Assembly: GCA_943736015.1 (NCBI GenBank)
Contig: OX031071.1
Span: 40,860,619-40,924,618 of the forward strand
Source of the DNA: Tridacna crocea
Lineage: Eukaryota; Mollusca; Bivalvia; Cardiida; Cardiidae
Length of the DNA stretch: 64,000 nt
Direction of reading: 5' to 3'
Part shown: positions 9,637-20,190 of the stretch, piece by piece
Layout: every line of letters begins with the position of its first letter
Numbering within the stretch: position 1 is the stretch's first letter
Notes under the pieces: generated by a model
What the model saw: only the letters and a program-made list of their open reading frames with translations
The model's database searches: none
Told to the model about the DNA's origin: nothing
Program-made: the position numbers and the translations under genes

Positions 9637-9864
9637 TCATTTTCCAATGTCCTGCGGGCTGCTGTCGTTCGTGGGGCTGGTGTTATCTGTATCTGCTGTC
9701 GGCTGAACCAGTGTCTCAGGCACAACCAAGTTGCCCTTTTTTTCGCCATTGTCGACTGACAAATACCTAATTAATTCTTCCGGGATCCACGGCATGCGCC
9801 AACGTATAACTATTTCAGCAGAGTGTGAAATGTCGTTTACCAGTTGACCCCAGTTTAAATCCAT
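9637..9864 (-). CDS. Small unknown ORF, possible host exon
   Basis: 75 residues from an ATG in good context (aaaaaATGG) at 9864. It is acidic and polar, with an aromatic-rich beginning (MDLNWGQLVND, RWRMPWIPEEL) and a Ser/Thr/Asp-rich end. I recognise no domain. It lies in unique-looking DNA 11 bp from the LINE target duplication and 150 bp from another minus-strand ORF, so it could be a coding exon of a host gene broken up by the two LINE insertions, or chance. Codon content is plausible but not decisive. Confidence 0.2.
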   Translation of the reverse strand: MDLNWGQLVNDISHSAEIVIRWRMPWIPEELIRYLSVDNGEKKGNLVVPETLVQPTADTDNTSPTNDSSPQDIGK

Positions 9865-10016
9865 TTTTTCTCGTATTTCACCGAACTAAACTTTCACTTT
9901 TACTTCTATGTGGTAGTCTGGTTAGCGTCCAAATAATACATAATCATTAATATATTTTGTATGTGTGTATCTATTCTTTAGTGTCTGTGGTACCAAATAT
10001 TCTAGAACATAATACA

Positions 10017-10247
10017 TTAGTGGTAAAATCTGGAGTGTCGTTTACTGGAACGGCTGGACAACCCAACAATGAAATACCCTACTAACTGCTTTTGTACGGC
10101 ATCATTAGTTTGACCTTCGAAAGCGTCCTTTCGGCATGAACTTGAATTGTTTCTTGTGGTTTTTTGTTTTACTTTCCTCAAAAGCAAAAGTGCATGCTGG
10201 TAGTCGACAACATCCACGAAACTAGATTTTAGTTCAGTTTTATCCAT
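10017..10247 (-). CDS. Small unknown ORF, possible host exon
   Basis: The frame opens slightly upstream; the first ATG is at 10247 (MDKTELKSSFVDVVDYQ). About 76 residues, basic, with a leucine-rich piece (HALLLLRKVKQK). It matches no domain I know. It is on the same strand as, and just upstream of, the ORF at 9637-9864, and the second LINE begins within about 100 bp of it. It may be an exon or random open frame. Confidence 0.17.
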   Translation of the reverse strand: MDKTELKSSFVDVVDYQHALLLLRKVKQKTTRNNSSSCRKDAFEGQTNDAVQKQLVGYFIVGLSSRSSKRHSRFYH

Positions 10248-10364
10248 ATATCTTTTCAAGCAGTCACTGACAGGCCCACGGCAAGCTTGATAATTTAATT
10301 TTTAAGTCGCACGTTTGTCAAAACGTTCGACTTTTTGCGATGAGCTCGAGGAGCTCAGGGTGGG

Positions 10365-13300
10365 TTGGGGGGTGTCTATAGCCTGAGGGCGGGGATTATC
10401 GCACTTAAAAATAGATTCGATGCGCTGGTTTGGCTGAGGCTAAAAAAAGACTTTTTCGGTTTTCCCAATGATATTTATATTGCTGGCACATATATTTGGT
10501 GCGAGAACTCACCTGCATACGATATACATAATGTCGATTTATTCCAATTACTGGAAGAAGATATCAATTTCTATGACAATCTAGGTGCTGTTTATGTAAT
10601 AGGTGATTTTAATGCACGTGTGGGAACACGACATGATTATATTGATAACGATTTTAATTCAGATTTTCTGAATGATGATGATTATATCCCAGATGTACCG
10701 ATTGCACGCCGATCGATTGATAATGTTTGTAACTCATTTGGCAAGAAACTGTTGGATCTTTGTAAATCTACGTCTATGCGTATTGCCAACGGAAGACTCT
10801 GCAACGACCCAACTGGTAATTTTACATACGTAAGATCTAACTCATCAATTATTATTGATTATTTACTATTGAAAGATGTTAATTTTCATACCATTGCAGA
10901 TTTTAAAGTTGAAAGTTTTAATGAGTGGTCAGACCACGCCCCTTTGTCCATGGTACTTGGTTGTAATCATTTTATCGAGAACACAGATCAGTCTTTTACT
11001 GATCAGTGTTTCCGTTGGGATGATTGTTTAAGACAAAAATTTAGAAGTAAGCTAATCAGTAAACTGCCGACTTTGAATCAGCTTATTTTCAATTTACCTG
11101 ATCAAAATGTTGTAAATACAACTGTATGTCATTTTGTTAACACTATACGTGAAGTGACCGACCCTTTATTCTCTAAACAGATTAGACGATCGAATTCTAG
11201 TAAATTTTTGGAGACTACCACAAAAAGAGCACCTTGGTTTGACGAAGAGTGTAGGGTAGCTAAATGCGCGTATAAAAAAGCGCTGAGTGTATTTAATATA
11301 AAGAAGTCTGTTGAAAATAGGGAAGGCATGTGTGAATTAAAAAAACAATATAAACTACTGGTAAAAAGGAAAAAAAGAATATACGACAGGAACAAATATA
11401 AATCGATTGAAAATTTACGGCATAAAAAACCGAGAGATTTTTGGAAATTATTTTGCTCCAAGAAAAGTACCCAAAGTGACAATATATCTTTGAACGATTT
11501 TTACACTTATTTTTCACAATTAGCTAATGAAAATACAAACTGTTATGAAACAAATGCTGAAAATTTTTGTAAAGAGAAGATTGATCCAGATCGGAACAAC
11601 TTTGAAGAATTAGACCGACCGATCACCGTCCGAGAAGTTGAGTATGCCATCAAGAACCTTAATCGAAACAAAGCCGCAGGCATTGATTGCTTGATGAATG
11701 AATTTTTTATCGAGTCACGTGACATTATATGCTCCCACCTAGCGGATCTTTTCAATGTTATTTTTGACACGGGATATTATCCGGAAGATTGGGCTAGGGG
11801 GATAATTATACCTTTGTACAAGAAAAATAATCCCGATGATGTGAATAACTATCGTGGGATCACGTTGATTAGCTGTTTAGCTAAAATATTTACTGGTATT
11901 TTAAACCGAAGAATCACATTTGTTTGCGAACAAAATGAACTCCTATCGGACGCACAATTTGGATTCAGATCAGGTCGCTCAACCACAGACGCAATATTCG
12001 TATTAAATTCTATCATCCAACATTACTTAAATCAAAATAAAAGGTTATACTGCGCCTTTATTGATATGAGAAAAGCCTTTGATAGTGTGTATAGAAATGG
12101 TTTGTGGTTTAAGTTAGGAAATAAAGGTATAAAGGGCAAAATACTTCGTACCTTTCAAGATATGTATAGTAAAATCAAGTCATGCGTCAAGCATAATAAT
12201 ATTTTCTCAGATTTTTTCGACATTCCAGTAGGATTGTTGCAAGGGGAGGTAACTTCGCCCATTTCGTACTCGCTATTTATAGAGGATATTGAACTCTTTT
12301 TACAGCAAGACCCGTCAAGCGGACTTAATATTCAAGACATAACAGTTATCCTGCTACTGTTTGCAGATGACATGGTTTTGTTCGGCGAAAGCCCCGAGAA
12401 TCTACAAAATAGTCTCAACCGTCTCTACGTTTATTGTATAAAATGGGGTCTATCGGTAAACATAGATAAAACCAAAGTTATGGTATTCAGAAAGAGGGGT
12501 CCTTTGAAACAAAAAGAAAAATGGTTTTATAACAATATTGCTCTTGAAAACGTAAATGAATTTAATTATATCGGGACAATTTTTAGCTATAATGGCACTT
12601 TTTCATCAAATATGAAAACTTTAGCCGATAAAGGCATTAAAACTCTTAATGTCCTATTTGCAAACTTAAAACAATTCAACTTCTCACCTAAAACGTGCTG
12701 CCAATTATTTGATTCGTTCGTCGGATCCATTCTTGGGTATTCTGGGGAGGTGTGGGGTACAACCAAGTCAGACGTGATTGAACGAGTACACCTTAATTTT
12801 TGTAAAAGATTGCTTGGTGTTAAGTCAACTACCAGCTCCGTAGCTGTTTATGGTGAACTTGGGCGGTACCCACTTTACATATTCAGGCATACACGCATTA
12901 TAAAATACTGGCTTCGTATTACTGATTCTGAGAATGTCATCATTAAAACATTGTATAATTGCTTGCTAAATGACTCAGAGAGAGGATGTAATAACTGGTG
13001 CACGATTGTGAAGAATATGCTAGTAAATGCAGGTTTTGGAAATGTATGGAACGATCCAAGTAGCATCATTAATGCAGAGAAATTTCATCTTATTTTCAAA
13101 CAGCGATTAATGGATATTTATATACAATATTGGTATGAAAGCATAAACCGATCTAAAATCCTCTCGAGTTATAAGTTCTTTAAAACAGATTATGTTAGGG
13201 AAAAATATTTGGACATCTTACCGAAGGTATATAGAACGCAAATTTCCAAACTAAGATTATCATCCCATCCATTAAGAATAGAAACAGGTAGATATGGAAA

Positions 13301-13556
13301 CAATAGAGTAGAAAGATCTCAGCGCCTTTGTCAAATTTGTGATATGAATGTCGTCGAAGACGAGTTCCATTTCCTTTTTATTTGCAGAAGATATACACAT
13401 CTTAGGAAAACTTACATGAAAAGAACATATTATATTAGACCAAATATGCAAAAATGTGTATATCTTTTACAATCAGGAAGCCGCAAAATTCTCCTTGATT
13501 TAGCAAAATATATTAAATACGCCTTAGAAATTAGGAATGCTACTAAGAATCAATAA
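10365..13556 (+). CDS. LINE ORF2 fragment: endonuclease (partial) and reverse transcriptase
   Basis: The frame is open for 1063 codons with no initiator ATG at its start, because the N-terminus is missing. The endonuclease part keeps VIGDFNARVG and NEWSDHAPLS but lacks the first portion with the catalytic Asn and Glu. RT blocks follow: NKAAGIDCLMNEFF, NNYRGITLISCLAKIF, DAQFGFRSGRSTTD, LYCAFIDMRKAFDS (motif A), GLLQGEVTSPISYSLF (B), LLFADDMVLF with FADD near residue 666 (C), VNIDKTKVMVF (D) and NEFNYIGTIFSYNGTF. A C-terminal CQIC...HFLFIC zinc-finger-like block lies about 80 residues before the end. There is no RNase H. Without the endonuclease start it should not be autonomous, yet it has no stop or frameshift, so the insertion is probably young. 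Confidence 0.88.
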   Translation: MGGVYSLRAGIIALKNRFDALVWLRLKKDFFGFPNDIYIAGTYIWCENSPAYDIHNVDLFQLLEEDINFYDNLGAVYVIGDFNARVGTRHDYIDNDFNSDFLNDDDYIPDVPIARRSIDNVCNSFGKKLLDLCKSTSMRIANGRLCNDPTGNFTYVRSNSSIIIDYLLLKDVNFHTIADFKVESFNEWSDHAPLSMVLGCNHFIENTDQSFTDQCFRWDDCLRQKFRSKLISKLPTLNQLIFNLPDQNVVNTTVCHFVNTIREVTDPLFSKQIRRSNSSKFLETTTKRAPWFDEECRVAKCAYKKALSVFNIKKSVENREGMCELKKQYKLLVKRKKRIYDRNKYKSIENLRHKKPRDFWKLFCSKKSTQSDNISLNDFYTYFSQLANENTNCYETNAENFCKEKIDPDRNNFEELDRPITVREVEYAIKNLNRNKAAGIDCLMNEFFIESRDIICSHLADLFNVIFDTGYYPEDWARGIIIPLYKKNNPDDVNNYRGITLISCLAKIFTGILNRRITFVCEQNELLSDAQFGFRSGRSTTDAIFVLNSIIQHYLNQNKRLYCAFIDMRKAFDSVYRNGLWFKLGNKGIKGKILRTFQDMYSKIKSCVKHNNIFSDFFDIPVGLLQGEVTSPISYSLFIEDIELFLQQDPSSGLNIQDITVILLLFADDMVLFGESPENLQNSLNRLYVYCIKWGLSVNIDKTKVMVFRKRGPLKQKEKWFYNNIALENVNEFNYIGTIFSYNGTFSSNMKTLADKGIKTLNVLFANLKQFNFSPKTCCQLFDSFVGSILGYSGEVWGTTKSDVIERVHLNFCKRLLGVKSTTSSVAVYGELGRYPLYIFRHTRIIKYWLRITDSENVIIKTLYNCLLNDSERGCNNWCTIVKNMLVNAGFGNVWNDPSSIINAEKFHLIFKQRLMDIYIQYWYESINRSKILSSYKFFKTDYVREKYLDILPKVYRTQISKLRLSSHPLRIETGRYGNNRVERSQRLCQICDMNVVEDEFHFLFICRRYTHLRKTYMKRTYYIRPNMQKCVYLLQSGSRKILLDLAKYIKYALEIRNATKNQ

Positions 13557-13683
13557 CTGCTTGTACATGTACATGTACTTAGCAGTCACCGCCATCAAAA
13601 TCTCACTATTTTCCAGGCTTTAGCATATTTTTGATATTTTTAACTTTTTCTCACTACACTGTGATATTTTAGTAATTTGCTAC

Positions 13684-13760
13684 CTTGTGACCGGTGGCGT
13701 AGATGTACGATCAGCCTGCACATGTTGTGCAGTCTGGTTTTGATCGACGCCGGTCACAAG
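13684..13760. repeat. Hairpin with 11-15 bp outer arms
   Basis: CTTGTGACCGG at the left pairs with CCGGTCACAAG at the right. Inside, GATCAGCCTGCACA faces TGTGCAGTCTGGTTTTGATC, so the whole 77 bp can fold. It could be the 3' hairpin of the preceding LINE or a tiny foldback element of the GATCAGNCTGCA type seen elsewhere in the window. Confidence 0.7.
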
Positions 13761-13859
13761 TGAATTGTTATCATTACGTGTATGCGACTAGTCGTCAGCA
13801 ATTGTATAACTTACCCTTTACATTACAGTCTCGAGTTTTTAACGATCTCGCGAAATGAG

Positions 13860-14500
13860 CTTTTTTAGATAGTCGTGGATAAGGAGAAAATAATGGGAAG
13901 CCACTATTTTCTCCATTCCCCACTATGCTTTTCTGCTCTTCTAGGGACGAATACATTTATGAAAGCTATATTTTAGCTGTATTCTGCAAATGTTTCCAAT
14001 TTGTATATTTTCACACTTTTGTCATGTGGTAAAGATTTATTGCTCAATATATTAACGTTTACATAAATTGTGTTAATAGCTGGCGTTTTCTGCCTTTCTC
14101 ACAATGTTTTCAGTTTTACTAAAGTACAAGTTCGATCATTCGAGCCATTACATTCTCAACTGCTACTCATAACAGTTTTGGAAAAAGTCTACTTTTCTGT
14201 CATGTGATAACGAGTTATTGTCCGGAATATTATGGTTTGTATAGCATTGCGGATGTGGAGAAATTGTTGGCAGCCAGCATTTTCTCCATTTCCCGCAGTG
14301 TTTGATAACTCATTAAAAGAAACCCAAGCATTTGATCCAAACTTAATTTGTCCATTGCAAAAGCTTTTAGTTTTGGACAAGTCCACATTTTCCAGCGTGG
14401 AAAAGAGCTAATTTCCAATGTTTTAATGTGTATGACATTGTGAATGGAAAGAATTTGCTGACGGCCAGCATTTTACTTTTCCTTCACTCTTACTTCTCTT
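13860..14500. repeat. Cluster of old hairpin-MITE relatives
   Basis: Three decayed segments share the GGAGAAA...TTTCTCC and AAGCTTTTAGTTTTGGACAAGTC signatures of the TTAA MITE family: near 13880-13945, 14080-14125 and 14240-14500. Termini are not recognisable, so these are old copies or a sister family. Confidence 0.5.
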
Positions 14501-14699
14501 TTCCATTATAATTATAATTATTATCCGTTTTTTTTTTGTCTCATGAAAACAATTTGCTCCTCAACCATATTTAATTGTCGACTCCAAATGTTGGAGTCAC
14601 AATTGAACTGCAACCCGCAAATACTTTCAATTTGGACAAGTCTTCATTCGTAGATGGTTATACCAGATTTGTTAATATTTGTTTAATTAATTACTTTTT

Positions 14700-14875
14700 A
14701 CCAGTGTCACTTATCTAACTCTCTTCCTAATGTCAACCTACAAGTAACATGTTACGAATTCATTTGTAAATTAGTTCATTGTCATTTTTGTCTGTATATG
14801 TATTGTAACAATTTATATGTATAGACTAGAAGCTGTACAAGCTTATGTCGAATAAAAATATGTCTATGTCTATAG
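14700..14875 (+). mobile_element. Possible LINE 3' end fragment
   Basis: AT-rich sequence ending AATAAAAATATGTCTATGTC with a short TATGTC repeat. That layout of polyadenylation-like signal plus terminal microsatellite is typical of 5'-truncated LINE tails. No coding part remains. Confidence 0.4.
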
Positions 14876-15668
14876 TGGGTTGAAGAATCATGCAAAAAAT
14901 TGGATCAAAAACGTCGTATATACTTCATAAACGAGGTGCAGTTACTCTGCTTTTAACCCGATCGCTGTGGAACTACTTTTTCTTTGGTATGTCTGGAATT
15001 TGTTCTTTATGATGGGACTGGACCCGGTAACTCATATAACCCATATACCTACGCTAGAAAAAGGAGAACGTGACTCAAATTTTAAATAAAAAAAAAATGC
15101 GGTTATTTTGTATATCATGTGAAAATTTAACATCTATCTTTGTTTAGATGGGTAAATAAAACAAAATTCAGCTAAGATAACCCCCATCAGTGCTTAATGT
15201 GAGTTTAAAAGGGATCGCGGATTAATATGGCTTATCGAGAGCCACCTTACTGTAAATATTCATGTATTATCGAAACGGTAGAGCTTCGCTTATAAGGGTG
15301 GAATTTCGAACTCGAGTGATGTCATTTGAAATCAACTCTTTAAAACCATGCAAACCATGAATTCAGGGTTAAATATCGTAAAACTCGCTCTAAATTTGAA
15401 AGTGTGTTTCGTTCCGCAGCTTTGACCTACTTTGTAACGTAGGATACGTCTCGGATGAAACATCCCAAACCACTCGAAAAACACCCCAGAGCACTCAAAA
15501 ACTATTCCATCAAAAAACTTTTGTAACAAATAAAACTGCATACGAAACGCTTACATACATGATTTTATGGACATTAGACATGAACTTTTGCTATCAATTC
15601 TAGTATTTTAGGTCTTTGATCAGCTTAAGTTTGAAGTACAAAACTGTACTTTGATTAAGAAAATGCAA
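14876..15668. other. Non-coding spacer
   Basis: No supported gene. Short frames are scattered and lack domains. One A-run occurs near 15090. Confidence 0.4.
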
Positions 15669-15866
15669 ATGGCGGACGGGATAGAAAACAAACGCACATT
15701 ACGATTAACACCACTATTTAAAGTTAAAATGTTGATTACTGCTTTTGTTCGGACCCCAAAAGAGTGGCGACAAGGATATTTCATCCCCTCCGTATACAGT
15801 AGATACAACATGAAATATGAAATGCAAGGTAAAATACAGCAATTACGACCGTACATTGACAGTTGA
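15669..15866 (+). CDS. Unknown short ORF, possible first exon
   Basis: From ATGGCGGACGGG (context aaATGG) the frame reads MADGIENKRTLRLTPLFKVK... for about 65 residues to TGA, basic and with no domain known to me. A donor-like AAGGTAAAA lies at about 15825-15833 within it. The start context is the only reason to list it, and chance is the leading alternative. Confidence 0.15.
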   Translation: MADGIENKRTLRLTPLFKVKMLITAFVRTPKEWRQGYFIPSVYSRYNMKYEMQGKIQQLRPYIDS

Positions 15867-15875
15867 GGGGTTTAC

Positions 15876-16022
15876 AGTCAAAACGTACTCAAACCAAAAC
15901 GTACCCAAGTCAAAACGTACCTGAGTGGAGTCAAAACGTACCCGAATGGAGTGAAAATTTACCCAAATGAAGTCAAAACCTACCCAAGTGGAGTCAAAAC
16001 GTACCCAATCTGTAGTCAAAAT
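15876..16022. repeat. 21-bp minisatellite, about seven units
   Basis: Units of the form AGTCAAAACGTACCCAAGTGG repeat with substitutions. Because the unit is a multiple of three, the minus strand reads as a degenerate heptapeptide repeat (VRFDSTQ, VGFDFIW, VRFDSTW), but nothing shows that it is translated. Confidence 0.85.
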
Positions 16023-16461
16023 GAACACATGATTTTTATAGTATTTCTAACTTCAATTTGTGTAAAAATTAATAGAAATTACCTATTCGTCATTATGACG
16101 ATTTATAACTTGCTTTATTTTGAATTTGCCTTACATGATTAAAACCAATGATGAAACTTATTTAACAATAAACATAGCGAAGTCAATCAAATGCTTAGTG
16201 ATAAAATCACGTTTTTCTTTCTTTTTTTTTTAAAGGATAGTAAAGTTACTATTAATGAAAAAAAAGCATATTGGATACTTTAAAAATATTTATCCATCAT
16301 TATAAAAATATGTTTTATATATGAAAAAAAAAAAAAACATAAGCATCAGCACATTTAAAGAAATGATATAACAGAGAAATGTGATACGTTAATTACATTG
16401 TTTGGATAGCAAAGATACAATTTCAACACTCAAAAAGAGTGTAACAAATTTGATGTGGTAT
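16023..16461. other. Very AT-rich spacer
   Basis: Poly-T and poly-A tracts (16214-16231, 16325-16339). No gene or recognised element. Confidence 0.5.
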
Positions 16462-16681
16462 TTAACCCATTTCCACACAATCCCTACTTTCGACTACCCT
16501 GAGAAAGAAGCCTTTAGAACACATTGTGGGAAAAGGAAAAAAATGCATTTTCTCCTTTTCCCACAATTTTTTCTAACCTTCAAAAAACAAATTTCAAATT
16601 TTCTGTCACTTTAATTTTGTCGTCTGCAAATGCTTTCAATTTGGACAAGCCTAAAATTGGGTTGGTCTGGTAATGAGTTAA
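16462..16681 (+). mobile_element. TTAA hairpin MITE
   Basis: Begins TTAACCCATTTCCACACAAT and ends TCTGGTAATGAGTTAA. The core is shortened: ATGCATTTTCTCC lacks the CTGGTAACCAG centre, so the hairpin loop has been deleted. The right half keeps TCGTCTGCAAATGCTTTCAA and TTGGACAAGCC. Confidence 0.85.
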
Positions 16682-16803
16682 ACTAATCATTCACAATGGT
16701 CTTTAACCTGTTGTAGATTGCATGATTATTAATTACTTTGCAAATATTTTTTATAATTTGAGAGTCAGTTTGGTTGAGATGAAAAACCTTAGGACTGTTT
16801 TTT

Positions 16804-18160
16804 CAGCTAACTTGAGCACAACATGCTCAAGGGAAGCTTTTAGGATCACCTGGTGTCTGTCATCCGTCATGCGTCATCAACAATTTTTTAAACATCAACT
16901 CCAAAACCGCTGGGCCAATATGGACCAAACTTGGCTGGAATGTTCCTTGGGAGGTCCTCTTTTAAAATTGTTCACAGAATTTTATTACGTCAAAAGTTTT
17001 GGTTGCCATCGCAACCAAACAGTTTTCTAAGAAATTCTTTAAAAATCTTCTTCTCTGAAACAGCTGGCCAGATTTTAAAATAATTTCACAGATATGTTCC
17101 TTAACGTAGTGGACCAGTAATAGAAAACAGCTATGTCCACTATAATATTACCCTAGAAAATTTGCTAAGATTAAAAATGAGCACTATTGTACTACTTTCA
17201 CCGAGCCACTTTTTCTTTTTTGTCCTTCGTAGAATTATCATTTATAAATCTATAACTACTATAATTTCATTACAAATGGATATGATAATTACCTCCCTTT
17301 TCTGGAAACTAACAAAATTATCAACAAATAATTTCAAGACGGACCCCGAAGGAATTTCTGTTCAGTTAAAAATGTGCAATAGTATCATATCTGTACAAAA
17401 TATGTCTTTATTAACTGTCCAGAAATTTTATGCCATGCTGCACTATGCCTATTACGGAACCACTACCTTAAGTGACCCTTTCCAAAACTTTTTCGTGAAA
17501 TTTTGATCAGTCAAGAAACACGACTCTGGTGAATGGGGGCAATTTGCACTATACAGAAATGAAAAAATTCTAAAAAATTCTTCTTCTCAGAAACCGCTTG
17601 TCAGATTTTGAAATAATTTCTCAGGGATGTTCTATGGGTGACCCTTTTCAAAAATTGTTTGCGAAATTTCAGTCCGTCAAGAAACATGGCTCTCGTGAAT
17701 GTGGGCTACTTGTACTTATATGGACATGCAGAAATTCTTGAAAATTCTTACTTCTCTGAAACGGCTGATCAGATATTGAAAAAAATTCACAGAGATGTTC
17801 CTTGGGTGACCCTTTTAAAAACTTGTTCGAGAAATTTTGATTTGCCAAGAAACATGGCTCAGGTGAACTGGGGCTACTTGCACTATATGGAAATGAAGAA
17901 TTTCTTGAAAATTCACCTTCTCTGAAACCCATGATCAGATTCTAAAATAATTTCACAGCAATGTTCCTTGGGTGACCATTTTCAAAAATGTTTGCGAAAT
18001 TCTAATCCATCAAGAAACATGGCTCTGGTAAATGGGGTCCACTTGCACTATTCGGACATGAAGAAATTCTTGAAAATTCTTCTTCACTGAAATGGTTGGT
18101 CAGATTTTGAAATGCTTTCACAGAGATGTCCCTTATGTGTCCCTTTTCAAAAATTGTCAA
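16804..18160 (+). repeat. Long interspersed repeat with internal units of about 166 bp, copy 1
   Basis: The left end CAGCTAACTTGAGCACAACATGCTCAAGG corresponds to TAGCTCACCTGAGCAC at 45157. Internal units carry TTCACAGAGATGTTCC, GGTGACCCTTTTC, GTCAAGAAACATGGCTC and TCTTCTCTGAAACCG; the AGATTTTGAAAT landmark recurs near 17601, 17769, 17933 and 18099 (168, 164 and 166 bp). The right terminus is missing. Short open frames here are by-products of the repeat. Confidence 0.75.
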
Positions 18161-19869
18161 GTGCTAGCATCGGTATGCAGTGGCACTGTTTCAGTAAGTT
18201 CCAAGTAATAGAGGTGACCAATGACATACATTTAATATTGTTTTGGGTATATTATGTCAGGCTATATGCCAACATGGATATATTAAAGAAAAAGAAAAAT
18301 GAAAAGATCTAACTTGGTGGGAAGCTGCCTATTACAAGTAACTGCATTTGCTCAACTAAATTGCAGACTAGTCAAAATCGAAGAATTGCTGAAAACTAAT
18401 CAAATTTGACTTACGGTAAACCATTAAATTTGAGTCTAATTGGAAGAAAACCTTGAGTAAAAAAAAAAATGAGTTTTTCTTTCTTTCAGCTCTGTTTTCC
18501 AAAGCTGTTTGAATTACGTAAAAGCAAGATTGTCATGTAAAAGGGTGATGACCATCTATTAGTCCAAAAATATCAAGGTTTCACCATTAGTGCGACTTTC
18601 AGGACCTTCAGTCCTTTGATTTCGTCCTGAATCCCTGTCAAGGTGGCGAATTTCTCAATATTCTTTACCCAGTCTTTAAATTCTTTAGGATTGCTACCAT
18701 CCGAATTTGGGACGACTTTTGCAGTACCATGATCTTTTCAGAAGGCTTCATTGTCAGGGTCGTGAAAACCAGGGATTGTTTCGTAAAGGGTTAAGACATG
18801 TTATCCCCGTTTAATAACTCCAAGTGTCCTTCGATAATCCTGGTTTCGGTTAGGAATAAAGGAAAGTATTAATAGTTGCAATAGCTGTCATGGTATAATT
18901 TAAATAACGTTGAAAACGACTTTGAATATCAATCAATCAAAGAATCAATCGGAAATTTTCGAGGAAAATCTTTGGAATAATTAAGCAGGGTGTTTAGCCG
19001 CACTTTCAAGTCATACAAAATTTTAGAATATTTATAGCGTTACGGTTAGAACAAGAAAACAGAAGTTACCATTTTAAAGTAACCCTTTAAAGAATCCTGA
19101 ATAACTCTTAAAGACACCAGCATTTTCCTTTAGCCAGTTTGTTTTCAAAAAGCCTGTCATCAAAAGTCGTAAACAGACGTGATTGTTTGGTAAAGGGTTT
19201 AACATTCCCAAGTGTTAATTTGGCGGGAAAAAAAGGCGGTAACCCTCGGCATCCCACTTTCAATAATACTTACACCTTTGATTAATATGAGTCATTATGA
19301 TAAGATGTAGAGACCATCTATGAAATGATGGCCGGACCGAGGAAAAAAAAACGTGTGACAATTATCCTATATAAGTACACTCCATAGTTTATTCAACGTT
19401 GGTTACTGTAACTGAATGGTAACATCATCTGCTTCCTTCCGAATTTACCACCTCATCACCCCACCCTATAGCGCAGTCGGTAGCTCAATTAAACAATCAA
19501 TCCCTCTGATTTTTTTTTAGGAAAAACTTGGGAATACATAAACAGCGTATTTAGCCTTACTTTCAAGTGATACAATAAAATAATGTTTAGCGTTACAGTT
19601 CGAATAAGACACAATTAAAAAAAAAAAACATTTTCTTTGGAACGTCTCTCCAAAATTTGAACTACAAACTGAAACGAGAGAAATGATATACTGGTATTAG
19701 ATATTTAAACAGTAGACCGAATTAACATGAGTAAACGATAATACTTACAATAGAATTTAAGAATTTCAAGTATTCATTGTGAACCCTTGAATTGTGGTAA
19801 TCTAGTTTAATAACTCTGGGTTTTCAATGTTAACCCTTAATCCTCAAATCACGCTTACCCCATTTCATA
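18161..19869. other. Non-coding DNA with repeat scraps
   Basis: Pieces resembling decayed MITE ends occur near 18700-18805 and 19130-19205 (CGTGAAAACCAGGGATTGTTT, TGATTGTTTGGTAAAGGGTT). A SINE-tail-like ATAACGTTGAAAACGAC...ATCAATCAATC lies at 18900-18960. At 19467-19505 a tRNA A-box-like TAGCGCAGTCGGTAGCTCA runs straight into AACAATCAATC, as in an internally deleted SINE. No gene is visible. Confidence 0.4.
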
Positions 19870-20085
19870 ACTCCAAGTGTTCGAAAATTGAAAGCATCAT
19901 CAGGAGACAATATAATTGTGGCTCTAATTATAAATAACGATATTTGTCCCAAAAAGGACTCAAAACATTGTGGAGAACCGGCATGTTCTCCGACGGTTTT
20001 CCCAACAGGTTTACAAACCCTTTCTGTCTCGGGGCTCGTTAAGACACGGGATTCTGTACAGAATCAAAGCTCCAGATAAGAGGAA
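19870..20085 (+). repeat. Interspersed repeat related to the hairpin MITE, copy A
   Basis: Shares GACAATA-AATTGTGGCTCTAATTATAAAT, a GGACT-AAAACATTGTGGAGA block and TCGTTAAGACACG with 34525-34735. The general order (TTGAAAGCAT, ACATTGTGG, GATTGT near the end) follows the TTAA MITE, but the palindromic core is reduced to CGGCATGTTCTCCG. I take it as a sister subfamily. Confidence 0.6.
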
Positions 20086-20106
20086 GTGATGGTATTCTTA
20101 AGTCAT

Positions 20107-20183
20107 TATTTCTCTTCGAAACCTTATGTTGTGGGTACTAACCTAACCGGATAACCACAATATAAGGTTTAATAGAGAATAAT
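20107..20183. repeat. Inverted repeat, TTGTGGGTA family, copy 1
   Basis: TCTCTTCGAAACCTTATGTTGTGG is mirrored by CCACAATATAAGGTTTAATAGAGA around a spacer of about 20 nt. The same arm sequence is found in the hairpin at 21378-21470. Confidence 0.7.
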
Positions 20184-20190
20184 TAATATT

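Larger units (their letters stand above)
10344..13760 (+). mobile_element. 5'-truncated LINE, CR1/Jockey-like, without RNase H
   Basis: The recognisable element starts in mid-endonuclease after a TGA at 10341-10343 and runs through an open RT frame to 13556, followed by an AT-rich 3' region and a hairpin at 13684-13760 that may be its 3' end. No ORF1 and no endonuclease N-terminus are present, as in an incomplete reverse-transcription product. I could not find a target duplication, so both outer limits are approximate. It is unrelated in sequence to the LINE at 3304-9612. Confidence 0.75.

Noticed and set aside
10365..10600. N-terminus of the second LINE protein as a real start
   Set aside because: The frame opens with a non-ATG codon in mid-endonuclease after a TGA at 10341; this is a truncation junction, not a start.
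11129..11517. Minus-strand frames of 117 and 74 codons
   Set aside because: Antisense to the LINE RT frame, with Phe/Leu-rich composition typical of a shadow of Lys/Glu codons.
17162..17932. Several 66-114 codon frames
   Set aside because: They lie within the 166-bp-unit repeat and recur with its period; no domain.
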